Source: Fibrobacter succinogenes (GTDB lineage Bacteria; Fibrobacterota; Fibrobacteria; Fibrobacterales; Fibrobacteraceae). Taken from it: 64,000 nucleotides of DNA. The first letter of the stretch is position 1. The number at the start of each line of letters is the position of its first letter. This document shows, one piece after another, positions 25,687-33,609 of the stretch. The stretch is from positions 16,491 to 80,490 of the forward strand of contig CACWJY010000017.1 in assembly GCA_902761355.1 (NCBI GenBank), read 5' to 3'. Both the position numbers and the translations under genes were made by a program. The notes beneath the pieces are model-generated. The model did not search any database. It was not told where the DNA came from and worked only from the letters and a program-made list of their open reading frames with translations.

Positions 25687-26753
25687 AAAAGTTCCTTTTT
25701 GTATGCGGCGGTACCGGTGGACATATTTTCCCGGCTGTGGCTATTGCAGATAGCCTGAAGAAGATGGGCGTAACGGATATTACCTTTGCGGGCCGAAAGG
25801 ATTCTATGGAAGAACGCTTGGTTGCAAAGAATTGGCCGTATGAGTATATCTCGGCGGTTCCTCTGCACCGTGGACCATTCCTCAAAAATTTGGCGCTCCC
25901 TTTTAATTTGTCTAAGGCACTGATTCGTGCTAAGAGTGTTATTAAGAAGGTAAAACCCGATGTTGTCGTGGCGACGGGTGGTTATGTGTCTTTGCCAATC
26001 GTGATTGCTGCAGGCACGGCGGGTATTCCGGTTTACCTGCAAGAACAGAATGCGGTTGCGGGCGTTGCCAACAAGGTTGGTTCCCGTTATGCTAAGACCG
26101 TTTTTGTGACTTCTGAAGATGCGGCCAAGTATTTCCCGGCTGAAAAGTGCATGATTTTTGGAAACCCGGTTCGCGAATTGCCTGCCGAAGATTCCCTGCC
26201 TCGTCCTGCTGAATTTGCAGAAGGCAAAAAGGCTGTATTTATCGTGGGTGGCTCTCAGGGTGCTGTTGGTATTAACAACAAGATTGAAGAAAGCATCAAG
26301 ACAATTGCTGCTCGTGACGATGTGTCTGTCGTGTGGCAGGTGGGTGTTAAGAATGTGGAATCTATCAGCGCTCGCGTAGGCGAAGTCAAGAATGTTGCTA
26401 TCCGTGGATTCTTGGATGGTATTTATGCCTATATGAAGTACGCCGACTTGATTATCAGCCGTGCCGGTGCTTCGGCCTTGGCCGAAATCCTCGCTTTTGG
26501 CAAACCCTCGATTCTTTTGCCTTTCCCGCATGCAACCGCTAACCATCAGGAACATAATGCCCGCGTGGTCGAAAAGGCCGGGGCTGCTCTTGTGGAACTT
26601 GATGCCGAAGAAAATCACTTGTGGGAAAAGGTGGAATCGCTGTTGGGTGATGAAACCCGTTTAAGTGCAATGGCTGTTGCGGCGAAAAAACTCGGAATGC
26701 CTGATGCCGCCGATAAAATTGCAAAGGTTATCCTGGAAAAGGAGAATGGTTAA
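25683..26753 (+). CDS. murG: UDP-GlcNAc transferase making lipid II
   Basis: MurG transfers GlcNAc to lipid I on the cytoplasmic face of the membrane. The 356-residue GT28 protein has the N-terminal CGGTGGHIFPAVAIA, ATGGYVSLP, LQEQNAVAGVANK, the UDP-GlcNAc-binding SRAGASALAEI and PHATANHQEHNA. An AAGGAGAAG Shine-Dalgarno site precedes the ATG. Its last base is the first base of murC, so the genes are coupled. The lipid I substrate is made by MraY, whose gene is not in this window. Confidence 0.95.
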   Translation: MKKFLFVCGGTGGHIFPAVAIADSLKKMGVTDITFAGRKDSMEERLVAKNWPYEYISAVPLHRGPFLKNLALPFNLSKALIRAKSVIKKVKPDVVVATGGYVSLPIVIAAGTAGIPVYLQEQNAVAGVANKVGSRYAKTVFVTSEDAAKYFPAEKCMIFGNPVRELPAEDSLPRPAEFAEGKKAVFIVGGSQGAVGINNKIEESIKTIAARDDVSVVWQVGVKNVESISARVGEVKNVAIRGFLDGIYAYMKYADLIISRAGASALAEILAFGKPSILLPFPHATANHQEHNARVVEKAGAALVELDAEENHLWEKVESLLGDETRLSAMAVAAKKLGMPDAADKIAKVILEKENG

Positions 26754-28135
26754 TGCAGATTAATGATTGCAAGCGTGTTCGCAAACTTCATTTTGTAGGA
26801 ATTGGCGGTGCCGGTATGTCTGGCATTGCTGAAGTGCTCCATGCGAATGGCTTTGTGGTGAGTGGATCGGATACGGGCGAAAGTGCCGTGATCGATTACC
26901 TTAAGGGTCTTGGAATTCGCGTGTTTTCGAAGCATGAAGCTTCAAATGTCGAAGATACCGACCTTGTGGTTTATTCTTCTGCAGTTCCTCATGATAACCC
27001 GGAACTGGTTGAGGCTCGTAATCGCCGTATTCCGGTGATTCGCCGCGCCGAAATGCTTGGTGAACTGATGCGTATGAAGTACACGCTTTCGATTGCGGGT
27101 ACTCATGGTAAGACGACCACGACTTCTATCGTGGGCAAGATTTGGGAAGATGCCGGACTCGACCCGACGATTATCGTGGGCGGTGTCGTAAAGGGAAAGG
27201 GTAGCGGAGCCAAGGTGGGTAAGGGAGATTACCTGATTGCCGAAAGCGATGAATTTGACCGTAGCTTCCTCTCGATGATGCCGTCTTCTGCGATTATTAC
27301 CAACATTGATGCAGATCACCTGGATACTTACGAAAATATCGAAGAAATCAAGGATGCGTTTGTTCAGTTTGCAAACAAGATCCCGTTCTACGGTCAGGTG
27401 ATTGTGTGCTTGGATGATCCGAACGTGCAGCAGATTCTGGCTCGCCTCAAGAAACCGGTGATTACTTACGGCTTTACTCGTCAGGCCAAGTACCGTGTAG
27501 ATAACCTGCGCTTTGAAAAGGGCTATCCGGTCTTTGAAATTTTGAATGATGGCAAGAGCCTGGGTGAATTCAAGTTGCAGATTCCTGGTCGTCACAACGT
27601 GCTGAATGCAACCGCTGCTGTGGCCCTTGCTATTGAAGAAGGTATCTCTGCCGATATCGCTCGCAAGGCCTGCGCTGAATTTGAAGGTGTCAAGCGTCGC
27701 TTTGAATTTATTGGTGAAAAGAACGATGTCTTGGTGTTCGACGATTACGCTCACCATCCGACCGAAGCGACGGCGACCTTGCTCGGCTTCCGCGATGCTT
27801 TCCCGGAACGCCGCATTATTGTTGCCTTCCAGCCGCATCTTTATACACGTACCCGCGACCAGCATGATGCCTTTGGTGGTGCCTTTGCAAACTGTGACGT
27901 TCTCATGGTGACTGATATCTATGCTGCTCGTGAAAAGCCTATTGAAGGTGTAACGGGTGCGCTTGTGTCTAACAGTGCTTCCGACCGCGGACATCGTGAT
28001 GCTCGTTTTGTGGGCGACCAGATGAACCTGCTTCCGATTCTTAAGAAAGAACTTAAGCCGGGTGATGTCGTGGTCTTGATGGGCGCCGGCAATATTTGGA
28101 AACTTGGTGAACAGATTTTGAAGGAATGTATCTAG
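26753..28135 (+). CDS. murC: UDP-MurNAc-L-alanine ligase
   Basis: MurC starts stem-peptide synthesis by adding L-Ala to UDP-MurNAc. The 460-residue protein shows GIGGAGMSGIAEVLH (UDP-binding), the P-loop GTHGKTTTTS, ITNIDADHLDTYEN and FDDYAHHPTEATATL. In the usual order murC would follow ftsW and murG, as it does here, and murB would come next; murB instead lies about 10 kb downstream. Confidence 0.95.
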   Translation: MQINDCKRVRKLHFVGIGGAGMSGIAEVLHANGFVVSGSDTGESAVIDYLKGLGIRVFSKHEASNVEDTDLVVYSSAVPHDNPELVEARNRRIPVIRRAEMLGELMRMKYTLSIAGTHGKTTTTSIVGKIWEDAGLDPTIIVGGVVKGKGSGAKVGKGDYLIAESDEFDRSFLSMMPSSAIITNIDADHLDTYENIEEIKDAFVQFANKIPFYGQVIVCLDDPNVQQILARLKKPVITYGFTRQAKYRVDNLRFEKGYPVFEILNDGKSLGEFKLQIPGRHNVLNATAAVALAIEEGISADIARKACAEFEGVKRRFEFIGEKNDVLVFDDYAHHPTEATATLLGFRDAFPERRIIVAFQPHLYTRTRDQHDAFGGAFANCDVLMVTDIYAAREKPIEGVTGALVSNSASDRGHRDARFVGDQMNLLPILKKELKPGDVVVLMGAGNIWKLGEQILKECI

Positions 28136-28142
28136 GTTGAAA

Positions 28143-28985
28143 ATGGGCGAACGCGAAACCACATTGCTCGGCCGCCGCATTGGCTACAACGAACGCATGC
28201 GCAAGCGCATCCGTGTTCGTCGGATCAAGAATGCAATATCTTCTTGCATTCGTTGGGTCCGTCATGGCGGCTGGATTATTTTGGCAGTGGTTTTGGGCTT
28301 GTCGCTTACGGCTTGGCATAATCGTTTTTATCTGCAGCACTTTAATCCTCTGGAACTTCGTCATTTGCAGTATGTCGAAATAGAAGGAAACCACATGCTT
28401 TCTTGGGAAGATGTGATGCAGTGTGCTCAGGTAGAAACAGGTATGCTGATGTCTGAATTGCATGCTGATTCTGTCGAAGCGTCCCTTTTGCAGTTACCCT
28501 TGATTCATTCGGCCAAGGTCGAGAAAAAGTTCCCGTCTTCGTTGTACATTCACCTGCAAGAATCCATTCCGGTTCTTTCGGTGCTAGAAAACGGAAAGGC
28601 TGCGGTTTATTCGGAAAAGGGTATTGTCTTGCCGCTTTCGATGGCGACGGCGATGCGCCTGCCTGTACTAGATGCGGAGTCGGTGGACAAGGTGCAACTG
28701 ATGGCTGACTTTTTGATGTCGATGCGTTCTGTGGATCGTGACTTGTACGAAAAAGTGTCACAGCTGGCATGGTCTGAAGAGGATGACGGAATAAAGGTTG
28801 CCTTTAGGGATGTAGGATATATGACTTTGTTCCCGAAGGGTCGCTGGAATCGTGAACTGTTTACGTTGTACGAATCTGTGCAGAATGGGTTTGTAGAAGA
28901 CCTTCGCTGTGCGGGTGAATTGGATATGAGATTTATTGGATTTGCTTACGTAAGAAATTATGATAAGAGGTGTGTCAATGGATGA
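28143..28985 (+). CDS. ftsQ: cell division protein FtsQ
   Basis: FtsQ links the early and late divisome and holds FtsL and FtsB. I chose the ATG at 28143; a TTG two codons earlier is weaker. The 280-residue protein has a basic cytoplasmic N-terminus (RRIGYNERMRKRIRVRRIK), one membrane helix (about residues 38-56, GGWIILAVVLGLSLTAW), a POTRA domain (LQYVEIEGNHMLSWEDVMQ to ESIPVLSV) and a beta domain. It sits in the standard murC-ftsQ-ftsA place and overlaps ftsA by 8 bases. Confidence 0.9.
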   Translation: MGERETTLLGRRIGYNERMRKRIRVRRIKNAISSCIRWVRHGGWIILAVVLGLSLTAWHNRFYLQHFNPLELRHLQYVEIEGNHMLSWEDVMQCAQVETGMLMSELHADSVEASLLQLPLIHSAKVEKKFPSSLYIHLQESIPVLSVLENGKAAVYSEKGIVLPLSMATAMRLPVLDAESVDKVQLMADFLMSMRSVDRDLYEKVSQLAWSEEDDGIKVAFRDVGYMTLFPKGRWNRELFTLYESVQNGFVEDLRCAGELDMRFIGFAYVRNYDKRCVNG

Positions 28986-30213
28986 CAATAGACAGGAAAG
29001 GAAAAAAGAGGATTATATCTTTGGGCTTGATATCGGAGCCTCTAAGATAAATCTTTTCGTGGGTATTTCCGAAGGGGAATCGGTCCGCGTTGTTGAATGC
29101 GGTGATTTTCCGCTGGCCAATGCCGATGAGTATGACCTGGTAGTGGAAACGCTGCAGAAGGCCGTACAGGTCCTCGAAAATTCAACGCGTGTCGATGTTC
29201 GCGATGTCTATGTGGGTATCGCCGGCAAGCAGGTGAATTCCTTTAGCTACAAGGGCCTCATTACACTCCCGACCGGCGAAGTTCGCGAAGAAGATATCGA
29301 GAACGTCAAGAAACAGGCGAGTACCTTGCCTGCGTCGGCTGGCGAAATCATCCATGTGTTTCCGGGTGAATACACCCTGGATGACGAAGAGCATATCCGT
29401 AATCCCAAGGGCCGTTCGGGCCGTCGCTTGGGTGTCGACGTGCAGCTGGTGACCTCTCGTCAGAACGCCTTGCAGAACTTGGCAAAGTGCATCAATCGCG
29501 CAGGACTCAATGTGGCTGGCTTTGTGTTGGAGCCGTTGGCAGCTGCTTGTGCCGTGTTGACGGATGATGAACGCGAATTGGGCGTTGCCCTCGTTGACAT
29601 CGGTGCCGGTTCGGCCGATATCTCGGTCTTTGTCAATGATTCTGTCCGCTATACTGCCTCTTTGGATCTTGCTGGTAATGTCATCACTAGCGATATCAGT
29701 AAGTGCCTGAATGTTCCGATTTCGCTTACCAAGGCTGAGGAAATCAAGAAAAAGTATGGCACTTGCACCATTAGCAACCTTATCGAAGACGATACGTTCC
29801 CCGTTCCTGCCGTAGGCAATCGTGGTGATGTACCGTGCTCTCGTAAGCTGCTTGCGAATGTTATTACGGCGCGAGTTAACGAAATTTTCAAGTTGCTCGC
29901 CAAGGATCTTAAAAAACACCAGATGGATTCTATCATCAACGGTGGAATTGTGCTGACGGGCGGCTGCTGCGCCCTAGAAGGCATAGAAGATGTCGCCGCC
30001 AAGGCCTTTGGAAAGCCGGTCCGTATCGGTAAGCCCAAGGGAATGAGCGGAATTCAAGAAGCCTTCCAGAAACCCTCTTATGCGACGGGTATCGGCCTCT
30101 TGTACTACGCCAACAAGCAGCACAAGAAAAAGAATGAAACCGGCGCTCAGCTTGCAGTCTCTGTTAAAAAGGGATTCCAGCGCTTCTTGGAAATCATTAG
30201 GACTTATTTCTAA
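28978..30213 (+). CDS. ftsA: cell division protein FtsA
   Basis: FtsA is the actin-like protein that tethers FtsZ to the membrane. From the ATG at 28978, which has AGAGGTG 7 bases upstream, the protein has 411 residues. Actin-fold motifs are FGLDIGASKINLFVG (phosphate 1), VDIGAGSADISVF (phosphate 2) and IVLTGGCCALEGIED (adenosine). The SHS2/1c insertion lies around residues 80-160. The C-terminal GFQRFLEIIRTYF is amphipathic, as expected for the membrane-targeting helix. Confidence 0.95.
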   Translation: MDDNRQERKKEDYIFGLDIGASKINLFVGISEGESVRVVECGDFPLANADEYDLVVETLQKAVQVLENSTRVDVRDVYVGIAGKQVNSFSYKGLITLPTGEVREEDIENVKKQASTLPASAGEIIHVFPGEYTLDDEEHIRNPKGRSGRRLGVDVQLVTSRQNALQNLAKCINRAGLNVAGFVLEPLAAACAVLTDDERELGVALVDIGAGSADISVFVNDSVRYTASLDLAGNVITSDISKCLNVPISLTKAEEIKKKYGTCTISNLIEDDTFPVPAVGNRGDVPCSRKLLANVITARVNEIFKLLAKDLKKHQMDSIINGGIVLTGGCCALEGIEDVAAKAFGKPVRIGKPKGMSGIQEAFQKPSYATGIGLLYYANKQHKKKNETGAQLAVSVKKGFQRFLEIIRTYF

Positions 30214-30246
30214 ACAACCACCACTCAATATCAGGGAGATAATAAC

Positions 30247-31887
30247 ATGAGTGAAATCGATAACATCAACTTCGAGGTAACCTCTCGCATTATGGGCGAG
30301 GAACCATCCTTCAACAATGCCAAGGTCAAGGTGTTTGGCGTCGGCGGAGCCGGCGGCAATACGGTCAACCGCATGAAGCGTATGAATATTGAAGGTGTAG
30401 AATACTATGCCATCAATACCGACGCTATGGCGCTCGACCTGAGCCTTGCCGATCACAAGATTTTGATTGGCGAAAAGACCACGAGAAATCTGGGTGCCGG
30501 CATGGACCCCGAAATCGGTCGCAAGGCTGCTGAAGAAAACATTGACGAAATCAGGGACTCCATGAAGGGTGCCGATATGGTGTTCGTTACCGCTGGTATG
30601 GGTGGTGGAACCGGTACAGGTGCTGCTCCGGTTGTAGCAAACATTGCTCGCGAACTGGGTATCCTTACGGTTGCCGTGGTGACCAAGCCGTTCCGCTTTG
30701 AAGGTAACGCTCGTTCTACCATCGCACAGAATGGTATTGCTGCCCTGCGTGCCGCTGTCGACACCATCATCGTTGTCGAAAACAAGAAGCTTCTCACGCT
30801 CCTCCAGGCCTCTAACCAGAAGGCTACTATGGACGAAGCTTTCAAGATGGCTGACGAAATCTTGGGTAACGCCGTCCAGAGCATTTGCGGCATCATGTTC
30901 CGTCATGGCCTGGTGCACGTTGACTTTGCCGATATCCGTAAGGTGATGCTCAAGGGTGGCTCGGCCCTTATGGGTACGGGTTATGCTCAAGGTGAAAACC
31001 GTGGCATTATGGCTGCCGACATGGCTCTCGCTTCTCCGCTTCTCGAAGACATCAACATTGAAGGTGCTTCGGGCGTGCTCGTGAACGTTGCCCATGGCGA
31101 AAACTATTCCTTGCTCGAACATAGCGATGCTATGGATCACATTTACGAAAAGGTCGGCGAAGAAGGCAATCCGAACATTATTATCGGCGACATTACCGAC
31201 CCGGCTCTCGGCGACAAGGTTTGCATCACTATTATCGCTACGGGTTGCGGTGGCACGGCTAATGCCTCGGTGGCCGCTCCGGTTTTTGGTGCGACTAGCT
31301 TTATGCCGACTTTCGGTTCGATGCCCTCTGTGCAGCCCGCTGCCCAGGCTCCTGTAGCTCCGGCCGCACAGCCTGCCACTCCTTCGGTTCAGCAGGCGAC
31401 TCCGCGTCCGACCAGCTTCAACGTTTTTGATTTTAACAAGATCAAGGATGACAGCGAAGTCGAAATGTTTACGCGTCCCGTTGCCAAGCCGGTCGCTCAG
31501 CCCGCTGCTCAGCCGGTTGCACAGCCTGCCGTAGAAACGGCTTCGATTCCGTCGATTACCGAAACTCAGGTGCAGCGTACGATTGGTGCCGCCATGTTTG
31601 CAGACCCGACTTTTAATGCAAAGGCTCCGGCAGAAGAAGAAGTTCTCCCTCAGGGAACTGAAACTTCTGAATTCTCTGCCCTTGCTGACGAAGACGACTA
31701 CAATGGTCGTGCAGGTCTCGAAACTCCGGCCTTTACTCGCCAGAATGCAACCATGATGGCTAGCGCTGCCGTGATGAGCCGCCCTGCAACTCGTCAAGAA
31801 GTGGACGTGGATTCTTTGAAGGAACGCGACGTGGACTACAGTCTGCCCGCATACCTCCGCATGAATTCTAACGTGGATAACTTCTAA
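30247..31887 (+). CDS. ftsZ: cell division GTPase FtsZ with long linker
   Basis: FtsZ forms the Z-ring. The 546-residue protein exceeds the usual 380-400. The GTPase domain has VFGVGGAGGNTVNRM, the tubulin signature GGGTGTG (residues 119-125) and FRFEGNARS. After about residue 340 comes an intrinsically disordered linker of roughly 190 residues, rich in Pro, Ala and Gln, with repeats such as AKPVAQPAAQPVAQPA. It ends in the conserved tail YSLPAYLRMNS, which binds FtsA and other partners. A GGGAGAT Shine-Dalgarno site precedes the ATG. Confidence 0.96.
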   Translation: MSEIDNINFEVTSRIMGEEPSFNNAKVKVFGVGGAGGNTVNRMKRMNIEGVEYYAINTDAMALDLSLADHKILIGEKTTRNLGAGMDPEIGRKAAEENIDEIRDSMKGADMVFVTAGMGGGTGTGAAPVVANIARELGILTVAVVTKPFRFEGNARSTIAQNGIAALRAAVDTIIVVENKKLLTLLQASNQKATMDEAFKMADEILGNAVQSICGIMFRHGLVHVDFADIRKVMLKGGSALMGTGYAQGENRGIMAADMALASPLLEDINIEGASGVLVNVAHGENYSLLEHSDAMDHIYEKVGEEGNPNIIIGDITDPALGDKVCITIIATGCGGTANASVAAPVFGATSFMPTFGSMPSVQPAAQAPVAPAAQPATPSVQQATPRPTSFNVFDFNKIKDDSEVEMFTRPVAKPVAQPAAQPVAQPAVETASIPSITETQVQRTIGAAMFADPTFNAKAPAEEEVLPQGTETSEFSALADEDDYNGRAGLETPAFTRQNATMMASAAVMSRPATRQEVDVDSLKERDVDYSLPAYLRMNSNVDNF

Positions 31888-32059
31888 TTTGTACAACGAA
31901 TATTGTACAAATTGTATTAAACAGAATCTATTGCAGAAGTGTCTGCAGTGGGGTGCTAGAATAATACCCCAAAAAAGAACACACACACACAACGGGAGTA
32001 CGTAGTACTCCTACCACAACACAAGGGGTCACCTGGGTCTCCCTGCCTAGGTGACCCTT
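31888..32059 (+). other. structured intergenic segment with five hairpins
   Basis: Between ftsZ and the TPR gene lie five separate inverted repeats: 31888-31911 (9-bp arms TTTGTACAA, loop CGAATA), 31932-31947 (TGCAGA/TCTGCA), 31949-31971 (TGGGGT/ACCCCA), 31995-32011 (GGAGTAC, loop GTA) and 32023-32059 (11-bp arms with one bulged G). An AC dinucleotide run lies at 31979-31992. It could be a structured 3' UTR or a small RNA. None has a clear T-run, so simple termination does not explain it. Confidence 0.5.
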
Positions 32060-32088
32060 ATGAAGAATTTAAAAAAGGGCAAAAGAAT

Positions 32089-33504
32089 ATGAATATCCGA
32101 ATTTCTGCAATTGCGTTGGCTTGTCTGGTGGGATTTGCCTTGAGTGCTGACCCCCGGATGGAACAGGGTGCCCGTTTTGAGGCGAAAGGCGAATATGATA
32201 TGGCGCTTGGTGAATACCGCGCTATCTTGGCCGAAAATCCGAAGAACGCCGAAGCCTATTTTGCGGCGGCGCAAGTTCGCATGAAAATGAAGGATTACAG
32301 TGGGGCGCTTGCCAATTACCGCCTTGCTTATAAATTTGAGCCCACTATGAGTGCCGCGTACGAAGGGGCCGCCAAGGTGTACGAGGCGCTTGGTCAAAAA
32401 GCAAAGGCCGAAGCCGAACTGGCCAAGGATCCTAAGAATAATCCGGTCGTAGAAACTCCGGCAGAACCTGTTCAAGAAACAGCATCTCCTGCCGAAACGC
32501 CGAAGGCAGAACCTGTTGCCGAAGCTCCGAAGGCGGAGCCTGTTAAGGCTGTAGAACCGGTCGCAGAAACAAAATCCGTAGAAACCAAGGTCGCCGAGAC
32601 GAAGCCCGTCGAAAAGCCTGCCGAAGTGGCCAAACCGGAAACTGCAAAAGTGGCAGAACCTGTCAAAGAAGAAGCCTCTCTCCCGACGGATCCGTTTGAG
32701 AAGGGCAAGGTCCTTTTTGCCGAAGGTAAGTATAAGGAAGCTGCCCCCCTGTGGCGCGAAGTACTTCGTAAGCAACCGGGACATGCCGGAGCATATTTTT
32801 ATGCGGGTTTGACCCGCTATGAACTCGGTGAAATGGATAAGGCCGAATTTAATCTGAAGAAGGGCCTTGAATATAAGGAAGAAGGCAACGATGCCAACTA
32901 TTTCCTCGCATTGATTGCCCAGAAGAATAAAAAGCCTGAACAGGAACTAAAGTTCCTTGCCGCTTACATGAAGAAAGCGGCTCCGAATGCCAAATACCGT
33001 AAGGCCGCCGAGGACCGTATTGCCGAAATTAAGGCCGAAAAGGAGGGCAAGAACCAACCTGCCGAAGTTGTTCCGGCAAGCGAATCCGTTGCAAAGGTTG
33101 AAACGAAGCCTGTAGAAACCGCTCCCGAAAAGGTTGTGGAAGCGAAAGCCGCTCCGGCAGAAGCTCCCGCGGCACCTGTAAAGGATATTGCTGATGCTCC
33201 GTCGAACCAGCCGACGCTTACGAATGCAAACCTGCTTTATAGTGCCGGTAGCATCGAGTCTGCACTCAAGATGTACAAGTCCCTGCTTGAAACGGAACAG
33301 GAACCCGAAGAACGTTACTTTACCATGCTTCAGATGGGGAATGCCTACCGCGAACTCCGCGATTTCCATAGCGCCGTGGTGCGTTATCGTGAAGTGGTGC
33401 AGCAGTTCCCGGATTCTGACTGGGCAACCGAGGCGGAACGTGCTCTTGAAGATGCCGTTTGGCTCGAAAAACATGCCTCGGAACTTCCGCGCCGCACGCG
33501 TTAA
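32089..33504 (+). CDS. exported TPR protein with Lys/Glu/Pro/Ala linker
   Basis: A 471-residue protein with a signal peptide (ISAIALACLVGFALSADP). Residues 21-110 hold TPR repeats (GARFEAKGEYDMALGEYRAI, AYFAAAQVRMKMKDYSGALA). A low-complexity linker (about 125-200) repeats AEPVAEAPKAEPV-like units. A second TPR pair follows (FEKGKVLFAEGKYKEAAPLW), then another linker and a C-terminal TPR set (LKMYKSLLETEQEPEERYFT, VVRYREVVQQFPDSDWATEA) like YbgF/CpoB proteins. It probably acts as a periplasmic scaffold, perhaps in envelope assembly during division given the neighbour ftsZ; that link is inference. Confidence 0.8.
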   Translation: MNIRISAIALACLVGFALSADPRMEQGARFEAKGEYDMALGEYRAILAENPKNAEAYFAAAQVRMKMKDYSGALANYRLAYKFEPTMSAAYEGAAKVYEALGQKAKAEAELAKDPKNNPVVETPAEPVQETASPAETPKAEPVAEAPKAEPVKAVEPVAETKSVETKVAETKPVEKPAEVAKPETAKVAEPVKEEASLPTDPFEKGKVLFAEGKYKEAAPLWREVLRKQPGHAGAYFYAGLTRYELGEMDKAEFNLKKGLEYKEEGNDANYFLALIAQKNKKPEQELKFLAAYMKKAAPNAKYRKAAEDRIAEIKAEKEGKNQPAEVVPASESVAKVETKPVETAPEKVVEAKAAPAEAPAAPVKDIADAPSNQPTLTNANLLYSAGSIESALKMYKSLLETEQEPEERYFTMLQMGNAYRELRDFHSAVVRYREVVQQFPDSDWATEAERALEDAVWLEKHASELPRRTR

Positions 33505-33545
33505 TTTTAGCTCTGTTTATTTCTTTTAACTTGGTGAAATCATTT

Positions 33546-33580
33546 GCCGTAGGTATATTTATAATGCCTACGGCTTTTTT
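33546..33580 (+). terminator. intrinsic terminator
   Basis: GCCGTAGG and CCTACGGC arms with a 13-base loop are followed by six T. It lies 42 bases after the TPR gene and ends before the glucanase gene, insulating the two. Confidence 0.88.
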
Positions 33581-33609
33581 GGTGTATTGGGTAAGGTATG
33601 GAGTTGGAT

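Noticed and set aside
29974..31992. A 672-codon open frame on the minus strand opposite ftsZ
   Set aside because: It mirrors ftsZ and part of ftsA; its translation has low-complexity Arg/Gly runs from the linker repeats and no family motif.
31979..31992. The AC dinucleotide run as a phase-variation tract
   Set aside because: It lies outside any reading frame and not within a promoter spacer that I can define; it is short and may only be part of the structured segment.
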